Assembly: GCA_900548535.1 (NCBI GenBank)
Contig: URLG01000013.1
Location: 1 to 47,916 of the forward strand
Length of the DNA: 47,916 bases
Direction of reading: 5' to 3'
Origin: Candidatus Segatella intestinihominis
GTDB taxonomy: Bacteria > Bacteroidota > Bacteroidia > Bacteroidales > Bacteroidaceae
The stretch's first letter is position 1. The number at the start of each line of letters is the position of its first letter. Shown one piece after another: positions 32,064-40,684 of this stretch. Made by a program: the position numbers and the translations under genes. A model generated the notes under the pieces. The model made no database searches and was not told the DNA's origin. It saw only the letters and a list, made by a program, of their open reading frames with translations.

Positions 32064-33821
32064 TTAGTCCTTCAAGTCGAGTTTGATTTCCAATTCATCC
32101 AATTGCTTTGGATCCAGGGCTGATGGAGCATCGAGCATGACATCGCGACCTGAGTTGTTCTTAGGGAATGCGATGCAGTCACGGATGCTATCGAGACCTG
32201 CCATGATGCTGACGAAGCGATCCAAGCCGAAAGCAAGACCTGCGTGAGGTGGTGCTCCATACTTGAAGGCATTCATCAAGAAGCCAAACTGAGCCTCCGC
32301 ACGCTCTGGAGTGAAACCGAGTACCTCGAACATCTTCTCCTGCAACTTGGTGTCGTGGATACGCAGTGAGCCACCGCCCACCTCGATACCATTGCATACG
32401 AAGTCGTAAGCCTTGGCACGAACTTGTTCAGGATGCTCATCGAGCAACGGGATGTCATCTGGATTAGGCATGGTGAATGGATGGTGAGTGGCCATCAAGC
32501 GCTGCTCCTCATCGCTCCACTCGAAGAGAGGGAAGTCGATAATCCAAAGACACTTGAACACATTCTTGTCGCGCAAGCCCAAACGATCGCCCATCTCCAA
32601 GCGGAGTGAGCAGAGCTGGATACGAGTCTTATTGGCGTTGTCGCCACTCAATATCAGTACGAGGTCGCCATCCTTGGCACCCATTACCTGCTTGATCTCA
32701 GCGAGCTCCTCTGGAGAGTAGAACTTGTCGATGCTACTCTTCACGGTGCCATCAGCATTATACTTGATGTAAACCAAGCCCTTGGCACCTACCTGAGGGC
32801 GCTTTACGAAGTCGGTCAACTCATTGAGCTGCTTGCGGCTATAGTCAGCGCAACCAGGCACGCAGATACCACCGATATACTTAGCCTCGTCGAATACAGA
32901 GAAGTTGCCCTTGCCAGTGAAGGCATCCTTGAGCTCCACAAACTCCATACCGAAACGCAAGTCTGGCTTGTCGCTACCAAAGCGCTTCATCGCCTCGTGC
33001 CATGTCATCTGCTGGAGCTTAGGCAGCTCTACGCCACGAATCTCCTTGAAGAGGTGGCGAGCCATATCCTCGAAGAGGTTGATGACGTCGTCCTGATTCA
33101 CAAAGCTCATCTCGCAGTCTATCTGAGTGAACTCAGGCTGACGGTCGGCACGCAAGTCCTCGTCACGGAAGCACTTAGCTATCTGGAAGTAGCGGTCGAA
33201 ACCAGCCACCATCAAGAGCTGCTTCAAGGTCTGAGGGCTCTGAGGGAGAGCGTAGAACTGACCAGGGTTCATGCGAGATGGAACCACGAAGTCGCGCGCA
33301 CCCTCTGGAGTACTACCGATGAGGATAGGAGTCTCCACCTCCATGAAGTTCTGGCTATCGAGGAAGTTGCGAATCAAGATGCACATACGGTGGCGAAGCT
33401 CCAAGTTCTTGCGCACAGCAGGGCGGCGCAAGTCCAGGTAACGATACTTCATTCTGATATCGTCACCGCCATCGGTGTTATCTTCTATAGTGAATGGAGG
33501 GGTCTGGCTCTCAGAGAGCACATTGAGCTCCTTGACCAGGATCTCAATGTCGCCAGTTTCCATCTTAGGGTTCTTGCTCTGTCGCTCACTTACTGTACCC
33601 TTTACCTGAATACAATATTCACGTCCCAGCTTGTTGGCAGCTTCGCACAAAGCCTTGTCATCAGCCTCGTTGAACACGAGCTGTGTGATACCATAGCGGT
33701 CGCGAAGATCGGCGAAAGTCATACCGCCCATCTTTCTAGTGCGCTGCACCCATCCGGCAAGAGTTACTTCCTTGCCTGCGTCGGAGATACGTAATTCTCC
33801 ACAAGTATTACTTCTGTACAT
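32064..33821 (-). CDS. aspS: Aspartyl-tRNA synthetase
   Basis: A 585-residue class II synthetase. An N-terminal OB-fold anticodon domain (LAGWVQRTRKMGGMTFADLR) is followed by the catalytic domain: motif 1 around HRMCILIRNFLDSQNFMEVETP, motif 2 FRDEDLRADRQPEFTQIDCE, the bacterial insert GAD domain in the middle, and motif 3 GLAFGLDRFVSIMAG. Length agrees with bacterial AspRS. The gene has its own promoter and terminator and is not in an obvious operon. Confidence 0.97.
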   Translation of the reverse strand: MYRSNTCGELRISDAGKEVTLAGWVQRTRKMGGMTFADLRDRYGITQLVFNEADDKALCEAANKLGREYCIQVKGTVSERQSKNPKMETGDIEILVKELNVLSESQTPPFTIEDNTDGGDDIRMKYRYLDLRRPAVRKNLELRHRMCILIRNFLDSQNFMEVETPILIGSTPEGARDFVVPSRMNPGQFYALPQSPQTLKQLLMVAGFDRYFQIAKCFRDEDLRADRQPEFTQIDCEMSFVNQDDVINLFEDMARHLFKEIRGVELPKLQQMTWHEAMKRFGSDKPDLRFGMEFVELKDAFTGKGNFSVFDEAKYIGGICVPGCADYSRKQLNELTDFVKRPQVGAKGLVYIKYNADGTVKSSIDKFYSPEELAEIKQVMGAKDGDLVLILSGDNANKTRIQLCSLRLEMGDRLGLRDKNVFKCLWIIDFPLFEWSDEEQRLMATHHPFTMPNPDDIPLLDEHPEQVRAKAYDFVCNGIEVGGGSLRIHDTKLQEKMFEVLGFTPERAEAQFGFLMNAFKYGAPPHAGLAFGLDRFVSIMAGLDSIRDCIAFPKNNSGRDVMLDAPSALDPKQLDELEIKLDLKD

Positions 33822-33857
33822 ACCTTATTATATTATATATGTTTTGTTTCTGATTTG

Positions 33858-33889
33858 CAAAATTACAACAAATTAGGGAAAAGACAAAA
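33858..33889 (-). promoter_or_regulatory. Promoter of aspS
   Basis: On the minus strand: -33 TTTTG (33885-33889), 19-bp spacer, -7 TAATTTTG (33858-33865), 37 bp before the start codon. Confidence 0.8.
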
Positions 33890-33890
33890 T

Positions 33891-33935
33891 AAAATCGCGA
33901 AAATATTACATAATTTGCATATCTTCGCGATTTTT
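33891..33935 (-). terminator. Terminator of the ECF sigma operon
   Basis: AAAATCGCGAA (33891-33901) pairs with TTCGCGATTTT (33924-33934), flanked by A- and T-rich tracts. It ends the minus-strand operon just upstream of the aspS promoter. Confidence 0.85.
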
Positions 33936-33942
33936 GATGTGT

Positions 33943-34395
33943 TTATTTATGCATTTTGCGGAATGCTTCTCTGTGGAATTGTTCTACAGCCTTGATGATT
34001 TCCATCACCTTCTTGGCTGGCAATATGAGCATGAAGCGAGCATGATATTCCTGCTGCAGTTGCTTGAGCTGGATGTCTATCTCGTCTTGTCGGCGGATAG
34101 CCTCGGCGCAGGCATCATTGCTCTTGGGGGTGAACTGCCTCCAGCGGCGCATCTCGTCAAAGAGCATTCTCATCTTCTTGCCCATCTTTCGATACATGGG
34201 GAAGAAGCGAGCTGACTCTGCTGGTGTGAGGGCTGCATGAGACACGATGTATTGTTCCATTTCCGCCTGAAATCTTTCAGGGCTGAATGCGCCTTTGCCA
34301 CCTTTTTTGTGCGGTTGTGCCGACATGCCTGCCACTGCCATGACGAGCAGGGCGATGAGTGTAGCTATTCTGAGTCTGTATTTTTGTTTCATCAT
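33943..34395 (-). CDS. Periplasmic Spy/CpxP-like protein of an ECF sigma operon
   Basis: The start is placed at ATG 34393-34395 (MMKQKYRLRIATLIALLVMA), which gives a signal peptide ending VAGMSA and lies 7 bp after the preceding gene. The mature part (about 125 residues) is entirely helical and very basic, with LTPAESARFFPMYRKMGKKM and a second long helix. It resembles the small periplasmic proteins annotated as sensors of ECF-type sigma factors in Bacteroidota, which recall Spy/CpxP but lack clear LTxxQ motifs. Third gene after the ECF sigma and a membrane protein. It probably senses or chaperones at the envelope, by inference. Confidence 0.7.
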   Translation of the reverse strand: MMKQKYRLRIATLIALLVMAVAGMSAQPHKKGGKGAFSPERFQAEMEQYIVSHAALTPAESARFFPMYRKMGKKMRMLFDEMRRWRQFTPKSNDACAEAIRRQDEIDIQLKQLQQEYHARFMLILPAKKVMEIIKAVEQFHREAFRKMHK

Positions 34396-34402
34396 TGCTC
34401 TG

Positions 34403-34786
34403 TTAGTTTTCTGCGATAAGTGAAGCATAGATAGTCTCATTGTCCATCATGGTGTAATTAGCCATCTCATTGAATGCGGCATCATCAGTGCCAGCTGCTG
34501 GCTTTACAGTCTGATGTTTGTCCAGGGCGATGCTGCGCTGCGCTGGCTGCTGCACAGCCACGAGTGCTCCCCCACCCAGCAAACCTACGGCTGCGATGGT
34601 GGCTGCTATCTTGCGCCATGGCATACGCTGCCACAGGGAGTGCTCCTCTATGCTGATGATGCGAGCTTCCTGCTCTGGTAGGTTTGCCATCACCTGCTCC
34701 GTGAGCTTGTCAAAGTAGCCCTCGGGTACCTGGAAATGGTTCTCTTTCCCATATCTCTTTCTTAATATGTTTTCTTCCTTCATCAT
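34403..34786 (-). CDS. Putative membrane anti-sigma factor
   Basis: With ATG 34784-34786 as start (MMKEENILRKRYGKENHFQV), the protein has 127 residues: a cytoplasmic part with VPEGYFDKLTEQVMANLPEQ, a membrane helix (IAATIAAVGLLGGGALVAV, about 65-83) and a short periplasmic tail. The NHFQVPEGYFDKL motif is common in small membrane proteins next to ECF sigma factors in Bacteroidota. No zinc-binding HxxxCxxC motif is present. Location between the sigma gene and a periplasmic protein supports an anti-sigma role, not proven by motif. Confidence 0.6.
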   Translation of the reverse strand: MMKEENILRKRYGKENHFQVPEGYFDKLTEQVMANLPEQEARIISIEEHSLWQRMPWRKIAATIAAVGLLGGGALVAVQQPAQRSIALDKHQTVKPAAGTDDAAFNEMANYTMMDNETIYASLIAEN

Positions 34787-34835
34787 ATATTTTTCCTTAT
34801 TATATAATGTATAGACGTAATCTATGTGCAAAGGT

Positions 34836-35378
34836 TTAATCCTTCATGTGCAAAATGTCGGTTATCTTTTTTACTGCCAGATGATAAGATGCCTTGAGGG
34901 CTCCCTCGCTGGTGTGGAGTATCTGGCTGATTTCGGAGTATTTCATGTCCTCGTAATACTTCAGGGTGAACACGGTGCGCTGCACATCGGGCAGGGTTGC
35001 CACGGCAGCTTGCAGCTCTGCCTGCGCCTCGTCGCCGTCAAAGTAGGTGTCTGCCATCAGGCGGGAGGCTATGGCTGGATCATCGTCGGTGCTCACTTGG
35101 GTGGATTGTTTCTTCTTGCGCATAAAGTCGAGCGCCTCGTTGATGGCTATGCGATAGAGCCAGGTGGCCAGGGTCGATTTGCCCTGGAAGGTGTCCAGGT
35201 TGCTCCATGCCTTGATAAAGGTGTTTTGCAGCACATCGTTGGCATCATCGTGATCAATGACGATACGGCGAACCTTCCAATACAGCGATTCGCTGTACTG
35301 GCTCACTAGCACCGAGAAGCCTGCCCGTTGGGTCTTGGGCTCTCTGAGCATACTGAGTAGTTCCTTGTCCTTGATCAT
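34836..35378 (-). CDS. ECF RNA polymerase sigma factor
   Basis: A 180-residue sigma-70 factor with only regions 2 and 4: DHDDANDVLQNTFIKAWSNL and STLATWLYRIAINEALDFMRK in region 2, then TLPDVQRTVFTLKYYEDMKY and the helix-turn-helix SEISQILHTSEGALKASYHLAVKKI in region 4. It resembles the RpoE/SigW-like class. The next two genes on the same strand encode a membrane protein and a periplasmic protein, a standard arrangement for an envelope-stress relay. Upstream lies an AT-repeat block separating it from the L,D-transpeptidase gene. Confidence 0.93.
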   Translation of the reverse strand: MIKDKELLSMLREPKTQRAGFSVLVSQYSESLYWKVRRIVIDHDDANDVLQNTFIKAWSNLDTFQGKSTLATWLYRIAINEALDFMRKKKQSTQVSTDDDPAIASRLMADTYFDGDEAQAELQAAVATLPDVQRTVFTLKYYEDMKYSEISQILHTSEGALKASYHLAVKKITDILHMKD

Positions 35379-35393
35379 TCTTATGAGATACTT

Positions 35394-35440
35394 TTAATTA
35401 TTAATTATTAATTATTAATTATTAATTATTAATTCTTAAT
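35394..35440. repeat. (TTAATTA)n spacer repeat
   Basis: About 47 bp made of TTAATTA/TTAATTATTAATTATT units between the L,D-transpeptidase and ECF sigma genes. Longest of several copies in this window. Confidence 0.9.
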
Positions 35441-35445
35441 TCCCT

Positions 35446-36969
35446 CTAGAGATATTTCTTCAACTCCGTGAATATCACCCTGTCATATCCATATACATCC
35501 GGATATTCTGCCATTCTTCCGCCTGCCATTGGATAGAGTGTATAGTAGGTGATGAAGAGGGGCACCTGCGGATTCACCTTCACCGAGCGGATCACCATCT
35601 TCTTGTTGGTGAGCGAGTCGGCGGTCATGCAGTATTTGATTTTGTCCATCAGTTTCTGGTTCTTCTCTCCCAGCAGGAACACGGCGAAGTCGTAGGGCTT
35701 CTCCACCCTCACGCAGCCGTGAGATACTCCTCGGTCTTCCCTGCCAAACACGCCCTTGCTGTTGGTATCGTGCAGATATACTGAGAAGTTGTTGTCGAAG
35801 CGGAAGATGATTCTGCCCAGCGCGTTGCCCTTGCCTCCTCGCTGCGCCACTCCGGCAGCACCCGATAGTAGCATGGAGCGAGTCACTCGGCTCAGGTCTA
35901 TCTCCTTGCCCGTGGCGGCATCCCTGACGTAGTAATTGCGCGAGAGGAAGTAGCCGTGGTTGCCCACATGGTGGATGATGTCGTGGAGCACGATGCTGCG
36001 TGGCATAAACCAGTCGGGGTTCAGCTGCATATACTTGAAGTAGCTATTGAGCAGCGGTGTCTTCGTCTTGTTGGCACCGCAACCTATGCGCATGGTGAGC
36101 GTGTCGGCGTGGTCGATTGCCATCAGGTGGAAGGATGGGATGTTGACCACTACATACTTCTGATGCTTCCATGGGTCATCATATTGACGCCATCGGCTTC
36201 TCTCCAGGTTCACCAGTATCTTGGCTCTCATCGCCTTGCCCAAGTTTGGGTTGGCCAGCTTGGCTCTGAGCTGCTTGTAGAATGGATTCTGTGGCTGCAC
36301 CTCTTGCAGGAAATGCCCCACCGAGTCTACCCTCACCTTTCTGATGGCCTTGGCAAAGAAGGCATTGTCTGGGTGCTGCATCTTCACGTCGAAGAGCCCA
36401 CGGTATCTCACGGGGCGCTTGATGCTATCGTATGGGTTGGCTTGCAGCGTGTCCAGTCGATTGAGCACAAAGGTAGGATTTACGAATCCATACTGCTGCC
36501 CCATGGCATATCTGAAGTAAGATTTGGTGAGTCTGTATTCCAGCCTAGCCAGTACGTGGTTTATCTGATTGCGGTCCTCGTCCAGTTCCAAGTGTCTGAG
36601 CCTTTCCAGGTCGGTGCCTATCTCCTCTACCATGAATCTCCGCTCGTTGAATCCCATCTCCCCTACGGTGCGCAGGTAGCTGAGCAGGGTGTCGGCTCTG
36701 TGGTCCACTCCTTGGCGAGTGATCCAGATAAAATCGCCCATGTGCTGATAATAATGGCGTGTATGGAGGTCGGCGGCATGACGGTCCGTGTCATTCCGCA
36801 TCAGGCTATCCATCAAGTCTCTGATCTCATGCGAGTTGATGGCGTAGGCTGTGTTTTGGTATGGCTCGTAGTATTCTAGCGATATGTTCTTGTTGCTGCT
36901 GGGCTGTGTCTCTTTGCACCCCATCATCATGATACATAGCAACAAGGGCAAAAATCTTTGTAGTTTCAC
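35446..36969 (-). CDS. L,D-transpeptidase lipoprotein (YkuD domain)
   Basis: A 507-residue protein with a lipoprotein signal (MKLQRFLPLLLCIMMMGC, C18). The C-terminal YkuD domain has the catalytic motif SHGCVRV (Cys about residue 419) preceded by HDTNSKGVFGRED. The long N-terminal part with RYRGLFDVKMQHPDNAF and IPSFHLMAID follows the layout of YcbB/LdtD-type enzymes. It should form 3-3 cross-links in peptidoglycan or attach proteins to it in the periplasm. It starts 9 bp after the preceding small secreted gene on the same strand, so the two are probably cotranscribed. Confidence 0.92.
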   Translation of the reverse strand: MKLQRFLPLLLCIMMMGCKETQPSSNKNISLEYYEPYQNTAYAINSHEIRDLMDSLMRNDTDRHAADLHTRHYYQHMGDFIWITRQGVDHRADTLLSYLRTVGEMGFNERRFMVEEIGTDLERLRHLELDEDRNQINHVLARLEYRLTKSYFRYAMGQQYGFVNPTFVLNRLDTLQANPYDSIKRPVRYRGLFDVKMQHPDNAFFAKAIRKVRVDSVGHFLQEVQPQNPFYKQLRAKLANPNLGKAMRAKILVNLERSRWRQYDDPWKHQKYVVVNIPSFHLMAIDHADTLTMRIGCGANKTKTPLLNSYFKYMQLNPDWFMPRSIVLHDIIHHVGNHGYFLSRNYYVRDAATGKEIDLSRVTRSMLLSGAAGVAQRGGKGNALGRIIFRFDNNFSVYLHDTNSKGVFGREDRGVSHGCVRVEKPYDFAVFLLGEKNQKLMDKIKYCMTADSLTNKKMVIRSVKVNPQVPLFITYYTLYPMAGGRMAEYPDVYGYDRVIFTELKKYL

Positions 36970-36977
36970 GTTTTCCT

Positions 36978-37298
36978 TTATCTGTGGTTCACTGTGATTT
37001 TGCGTGTATAAGAGGGTCCTACCTTGATGATGTACACACCATCAGCCAGGGGCAAGTTGATGCGCTTGTCCTGTCCGTCTACCTTGAATGTCTTGACGGC
37101 GATGCCAGCCAGGTTGTATACCTTGACCACCAGTCCGTTGGCTCCCGTGATGTGCATGGCTCCACCGTTATAGGTCAGCGTGATGTCTTGCTGGTCCAGG
37201 TCAATCATTTCCACTGCGCTTGTGCTGGCGTGCATAGCGGCAGGAGTTCCTAGCAGCAGGGCTGCCAATGTCATGATAGAAAGTAGAGTTTTTCTCAT
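36978..37298 (-). CDS. Small secreted protein resembling an isolated T9SS type A sorting domain
   Basis: The start at ATG 37296-37298 (MRKTLLSIMTLAALLLGTPA) gives a signal peptide; the longer frame to 37385 starts in the galE terminator. The mature part, about 80 residues, contains VVKVYNLAGIAVKTFKVDGQ, LADGVYIIKVG and a final KITVNHR. That is the pattern of the type 9 secretion C-terminal sorting domain, but with no cargo in front. It may be a cell-surface adaptor or a stand-alone beta sandwich. Situated 8 bp before the L,D-transpeptidase gene. TATCTTTG on the minus strand (37340-37347) is a possible -7 element. Confidence 0.65.
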   Translation of the reverse strand: MRKTLLSIMTLAALLLGTPAAMHASTSAVEMIDLDQQDITLTYNGGAMHITGANGLVVKVYNLAGIAVKTFKVDGQDKRINLPLADGVYIIKVGPSYTRKITVNHR

Positions 37299-37350
37299 AT
37301 TCAGCTGTTTTATCGTTAAAATACTACGTATAGTTTCTGCAAAGATAAGC

Positions 37351-37390
37351 AAAAAAAAGGAACTTGCCATCATTCTATCTGACAAGTTCC
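37351..37390 (-). terminator. Terminator after galE
   Basis: On the minus strand GGAACTTG (37383-37390 complement) pairs with CAAGTTCC (37359-37366 complement), followed by eight Ts. A strong intrinsic terminator. Confidence 0.9.
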
Positions 37391-37420
37391 CTATATTTTG
37401 TATTTTTTAACTCTGTAGCA

Positions 37421-38458
37421 TTACATGATGCCGTCGGCACGCAGTTTCTGCTGCCATTTCCATGCTGATGCGAGCACGTCTTCGAGCTTAGCTTCTGCCT
37501 TCCAGCCCAACACCTTGTTAGCCTTGGTGCAGTCGCCCCATATCTTCTCGATATCACCCTCACGGCGAGGACCATACTTCCAGTTGAGCTTCACCCCGGT
37601 AGCCTTCTCGAAAGTCTCCACGATTTCGAGTGTAGAGTTACCATTGCCAGTACCGATGTTGAAGTACTCGATAGGCTCTGTCTCCTGGTCCAGTACGCGA
37701 GCCATGGCTGCCACGTGAGCCTTCGCCAAGTCTACCACGTAGATGTAGTCGCGGATGCAGGTGCCATCAGGGGTGTCATAGTCATTGCCAAAGATGGTGA
37801 GCTCCTTACGGATGCCCATGGCAGTCTGTGTAACGTATGGTATCAAGTTGTTTGGCACGCCATTAGGCAACTCTCCGATTTCGGCAGATGGATGAGCGCC
37901 GATTGGGTTGAAGTATCTCAGCACAATGCTCTTGATGCTGGCGCCGCTGTGGATATAGTCGGCGATGATCTGCTCGTTGATTTCCTTGGTGTTGCCGTAA
38001 GGAGATGTAGCTTTCTGGTGAGGAGCCTCCTCGGTCACAGGCAGGTTCTCTGGCTTAGGCTGGCCATATACGGTGCAAGATGAGGAGAAGATGATGCCCT
38101 TCACATTGTATTGTGGCATGAGTTCCAGGAGGTTGATGAGCGATACCACGTTGTTGCGATAATACAAGAGTGGCTTCTGCACGCTCTCGCCCACAGCCTT
38201 GCTGGCAGCGAAGTGGATGATGCCCTGGATGTCTGGATATTTCTGGAATACAGCCTCGGTGGCAGCCTTGTCGCGAAGGTCCACGTTCTCGAATGCTGGG
38301 CGGATGCCTGTAATCTTCTCGATGCCATCCAGCACCTCAATCTTAGAGTTTGAGAGGTTGTCTACGATCACTACGTTGTAGCCTGCCTGCTGCAACTCTA
38401 CTGTGGTGTGGCTACCGATGAAGCCTGTACCGCCAGTTACCAAAATTGTCTGTTTCAT
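37421..38458 (-). CDS. galE: UDP-glucose 4-epimerase
   Basis: A 345-residue short-chain dehydrogenase-type epimerase interconverting UDP-glucose and UDP-galactose. NAD-binding GGTGFIG is at residues 9-15 and the catalytic Y154-x3-K158 lies in SPYGNTK. FSSSCTVYG supplies the serine/threonine, and VLRYFNPIGAHPS and FNIGTGNGNSTLE are typical of GalE. It feeds galactose metabolism and glycan synthesis. It has its own promoter and terminator, and is divergent from fbp. Confidence 0.96.
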   Translation of the reverse strand: MKQTILVTGGTGFIGSHTTVELQQAGYNVVIVDNLSNSKIEVLDGIEKITGIRPAFENVDLRDKAATEAVFQKYPDIQGIIHFAASKAVGESVQKPLLYYRNNVVSLINLLELMPQYNVKGIIFSSSCTVYGQPKPENLPVTEEAPHQKATSPYGNTKEINEQIIADYIHSGASIKSIVLRYFNPIGAHPSAEIGELPNGVPNNLIPYVTQTAMGIRKELTIFGNDYDTPDGTCIRDYIYVVDLAKAHVAAMARVLDQETEPIEYFNIGTGNGNSTLEIVETFEKATGVKLNWKYGPRREGDIEKIWGDCTKANKVLGWKAEAKLEDVLASAWKWQQKLRADGIM

Positions 38459-38499
38459 ATATACGTTAGTTTTTGTTTTGAATAATTGATATCTGAATG

Positions 38500-38530
38500 C
38501 AAAAGTACTGCAAAAATATGAAACTACAAA
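38500..38530 (-). promoter_or_regulatory. Promoter of galE
   Basis: On the minus strand: -33 TTTG (38527-38530), 19-bp spacer, -7 TACTTTTG (38500-38507), 42 bp before the start codon. Confidence 0.8.
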
Positions 38531-38581
38531 ATAATTTGTAAAAAACTTGCTCCTTTATTCTTTATTTTCAATATTTCGACG

Positions 38582-38589
38582 TAACTTTG
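38582..38589 (+). promoter_or_regulatory. -7 element of the fbp promoter
   Basis: TAACTTTG matches TAnnTTTG. The -33 region is not obvious at the usual spacing. The leader to ATG 38679 would be about 80 nt. Confidence 0.6.
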
Positions 38590-38678
38590 CATTTGGAATC
38601 TGAGTATTATCAACTACTCTCTCTCTCGTAGAGATACATTACTTTAAATATAAATTAAAACGAACAATAATTATTTTG

Positions 38679-40673
38679 ATGGACATGAAACAATACGATA
38701 TAGAGCGCGATATGCGATACTTGCAGCTGTTGTCGCAGTCGTTTCCTACCATAGCCGAGGCGAGCACCGAGATCATCAATCTCCAGGCCATCCTCAATCT
38801 GCCTAAGGGCACGGAGCATTTTCTGGCCGATATCCATGGCGAATACGAGGCATTCCTGCATGTGCTCAAGAATGCATCGGGCAACATCAAGCGCAAGGTG
38901 AACGAACTCTTCGGCAATACCCTGCGTGAACAGGAGAAGCGCGAACTCTGCTCGCTCATCTACTACCCTGAGCAGAAACTGGAACTGGTGAAGCAGGTGG
39001 AGACGGATATCAACGACTGGTATCACATCACGCTGCATCAGCTGGTGGCAGTGTGCCGCGACGTATCGAGCAAGTACACCCGAAGCAAGGTGCGCAAGTC
39101 CCTGCCATGCGATTTCTCCTACATCATCCAGGAGTTGCTCCACGAGCACACCGAGGACCATGACAAGACGGCCTACGTCAACGTCATCGTGGACACCATC
39201 ATCTCCACGGGCAGAGCCGATGACTTCATCATCGCCATCGCCAATGTGATACAGCGCCTTGCCATCGACCAGCTCCACATCCTGGGCGACATCTACGACC
39301 GTGGACCTGGTGCCCACATCATCCTCGACAAGATGCGCCGCTACCACAGTTGGGACATGCAGTGGGGCAATCACGATGTGCTCTGGATGGGAGCCGCAGC
39401 GGGCAATGACGCCTGCATCTGCAATGTGATACGCCTCTCCCTGCGCTATGCCAACCTCTTCACCCTGGAGGAGGGTTACGGCATCAACCTGGTGCCCCTC
39501 GCCACCTTTGCCATGGAGACGTATAAGGACGATGAGTGCCAGGAATTCCTGCCCAAGCTGAGTGGCGGAGCTGCCGCCATGGACGAGAAGACACAGCGAC
39601 TCACCGCCCAGATGCACAAGGCGATAGCCGTGATACAATTCAAGATAGAGGGCCAGCTCATCGCCGAGCACCCAGAATGGAAGATGCAGGGCCGCCGCCT
39701 CTTCGACCACGTCAACTATGACAAGGGCACGGTCATGGTGGATGGCAAGGAGTATGAGATGACCTCCTGCCACTTCCCTACCATCGACCCTAAGTGCCCT
39801 TACCAACTCTCTGCTGAAGAGGCAGTTCTGATGCAGAAGCTGCACCATAGCTTCATGGTCTGCGAGAAGCTGCACAAGCACATCAATGTGATGCTTCAGC
39901 ACGGCTGCATGTATGCCATCTACAACAACAACCTGCTCTTCCACGCCTCCTGTCCGCTCAATGCCGACGGCACGCTCAAGGAGGTGGAAATCTATCCAGG
40001 CAAGCGCTTCAAGGGCAGAGAGCTGATGCACCATACCGGCATGCAGATACGCACCGCCTTCCAGACGGATAGCGCCCCCGAGGAGAAGAAGTATGCCATC
40101 GACTACTTCCTCTACCTGTGGTGTGGACCTGACAGCCCGCTCTTTGACAAGAGCAAGATGGCAACCTTTGAGCGCTACTTCATCCTGGACAAGGAGACCC
40201 ACAAGGAGGAGAAGGGCTACTACTTCCTGCTGCGCGACAAGGAGGAGGTCATCGACCACATCATGGAAGAATTTGGCGTTACCGGTCCTAACCGCCACAT
40301 CATCAATGGCCACGTGCCCGTGCGCACCACCAAGGGCGAGAACCCTATCAAGGCGAACGGCAAGCTGATGGTCATCGACGGCGGATTCTCCAAGGCTTAC
40401 CATAATGAGACGGGCATCGCCGGCTACACCCTGGTATATCACTCCCGTGGATTCCAACTGGTTCAGCACGAGCCATTTACCAGTATGGAGGATGCCATCA
40501 AGCGAGGCACCGACATCAAGAGTACCACCCAGATTGTGGAGATGTCCAATCGCCGCATGCTCGTGGCAGATACCGACATAGGTCAGGACCTCAGAAAGCA
40601 GATAGCCGACCTCGAGGAGCTGCTCTATGCCTATCGCCACGGATTCATCAAGGAGTCGGAGCGGAAGAAATAG
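38679..40673 (+). CDS. fbp: Fructose-1,6-bisphosphatase, class III
   Basis: A 664-residue class III enzyme, the Firmicutes/Bacteroidota type unrelated to class I. It removes the 1-phosphate of fructose-1,6-bisphosphate in gluconeogenesis. Metallophosphatase motifs are FLADIHGEYEAF, LGDIYDRGPGAH and WGNHDVLWMGAAAG, with GHVPVRTTKGENP near the end. Start is ATG 38679 (MDMKQYDIERD); a TTG one codon upstream is unlikely. The region is GC-rich with strong codon bias, and a long antisense frame exists opposite it, which I treat as a by-product. Confidence 0.95.
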   Translation: MDMKQYDIERDMRYLQLLSQSFPTIAEASTEIINLQAILNLPKGTEHFLADIHGEYEAFLHVLKNASGNIKRKVNELFGNTLREQEKRELCSLIYYPEQKLELVKQVETDINDWYHITLHQLVAVCRDVSSKYTRSKVRKSLPCDFSYIIQELLHEHTEDHDKTAYVNVIVDTIISTGRADDFIIAIANVIQRLAIDQLHILGDIYDRGPGAHIILDKMRRYHSWDMQWGNHDVLWMGAAAGNDACICNVIRLSLRYANLFTLEEGYGINLVPLATFAMETYKDDECQEFLPKLSGGAAAMDEKTQRLTAQMHKAIAVIQFKIEGQLIAEHPEWKMQGRRLFDHVNYDKGTVMVDGKEYEMTSCHFPTIDPKCPYQLSAEEAVLMQKLHHSFMVCEKLHKHINVMLQHGCMYAIYNNNLLFHASCPLNADGTLKEVEIYPGKRFKGRELMHHTGMQIRTAFQTDSAPEEKKYAIDYFLYLWCGPDSPLFDKSKMATFERYFILDKETHKEEKGYYFLLRDKEEVIDHIMEEFGVTGPNRHIINGHVPVRTTKGENPIKANGKLMVIDGGFSKAYHNETGIAGYTLVYHSRGFQLVQHEPFTSMEDAIKRGTDIKSTTQIVEMSNRRMLVADTDIGQDLRKQIADLEELLYAYRHGFIKESERKK

Positions 40674-40684
40674 CCCTCCCAGCG

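Noticed and set aside
35394..35440. AT-rich repeat block considered as a CRISPR array
   Set aside because: Units are 7-8 bp without spacers, and the motif occurs between many genes. No cas genes are present.
38655..40640. 661-codon open frame antisense to fbp
   Set aside because: The plus strand clearly encodes class III fructose bisphosphatase. The antisense product is a His/Val/Leu-rich mirror of it, typical of GC-rich biased codons, without any domain.
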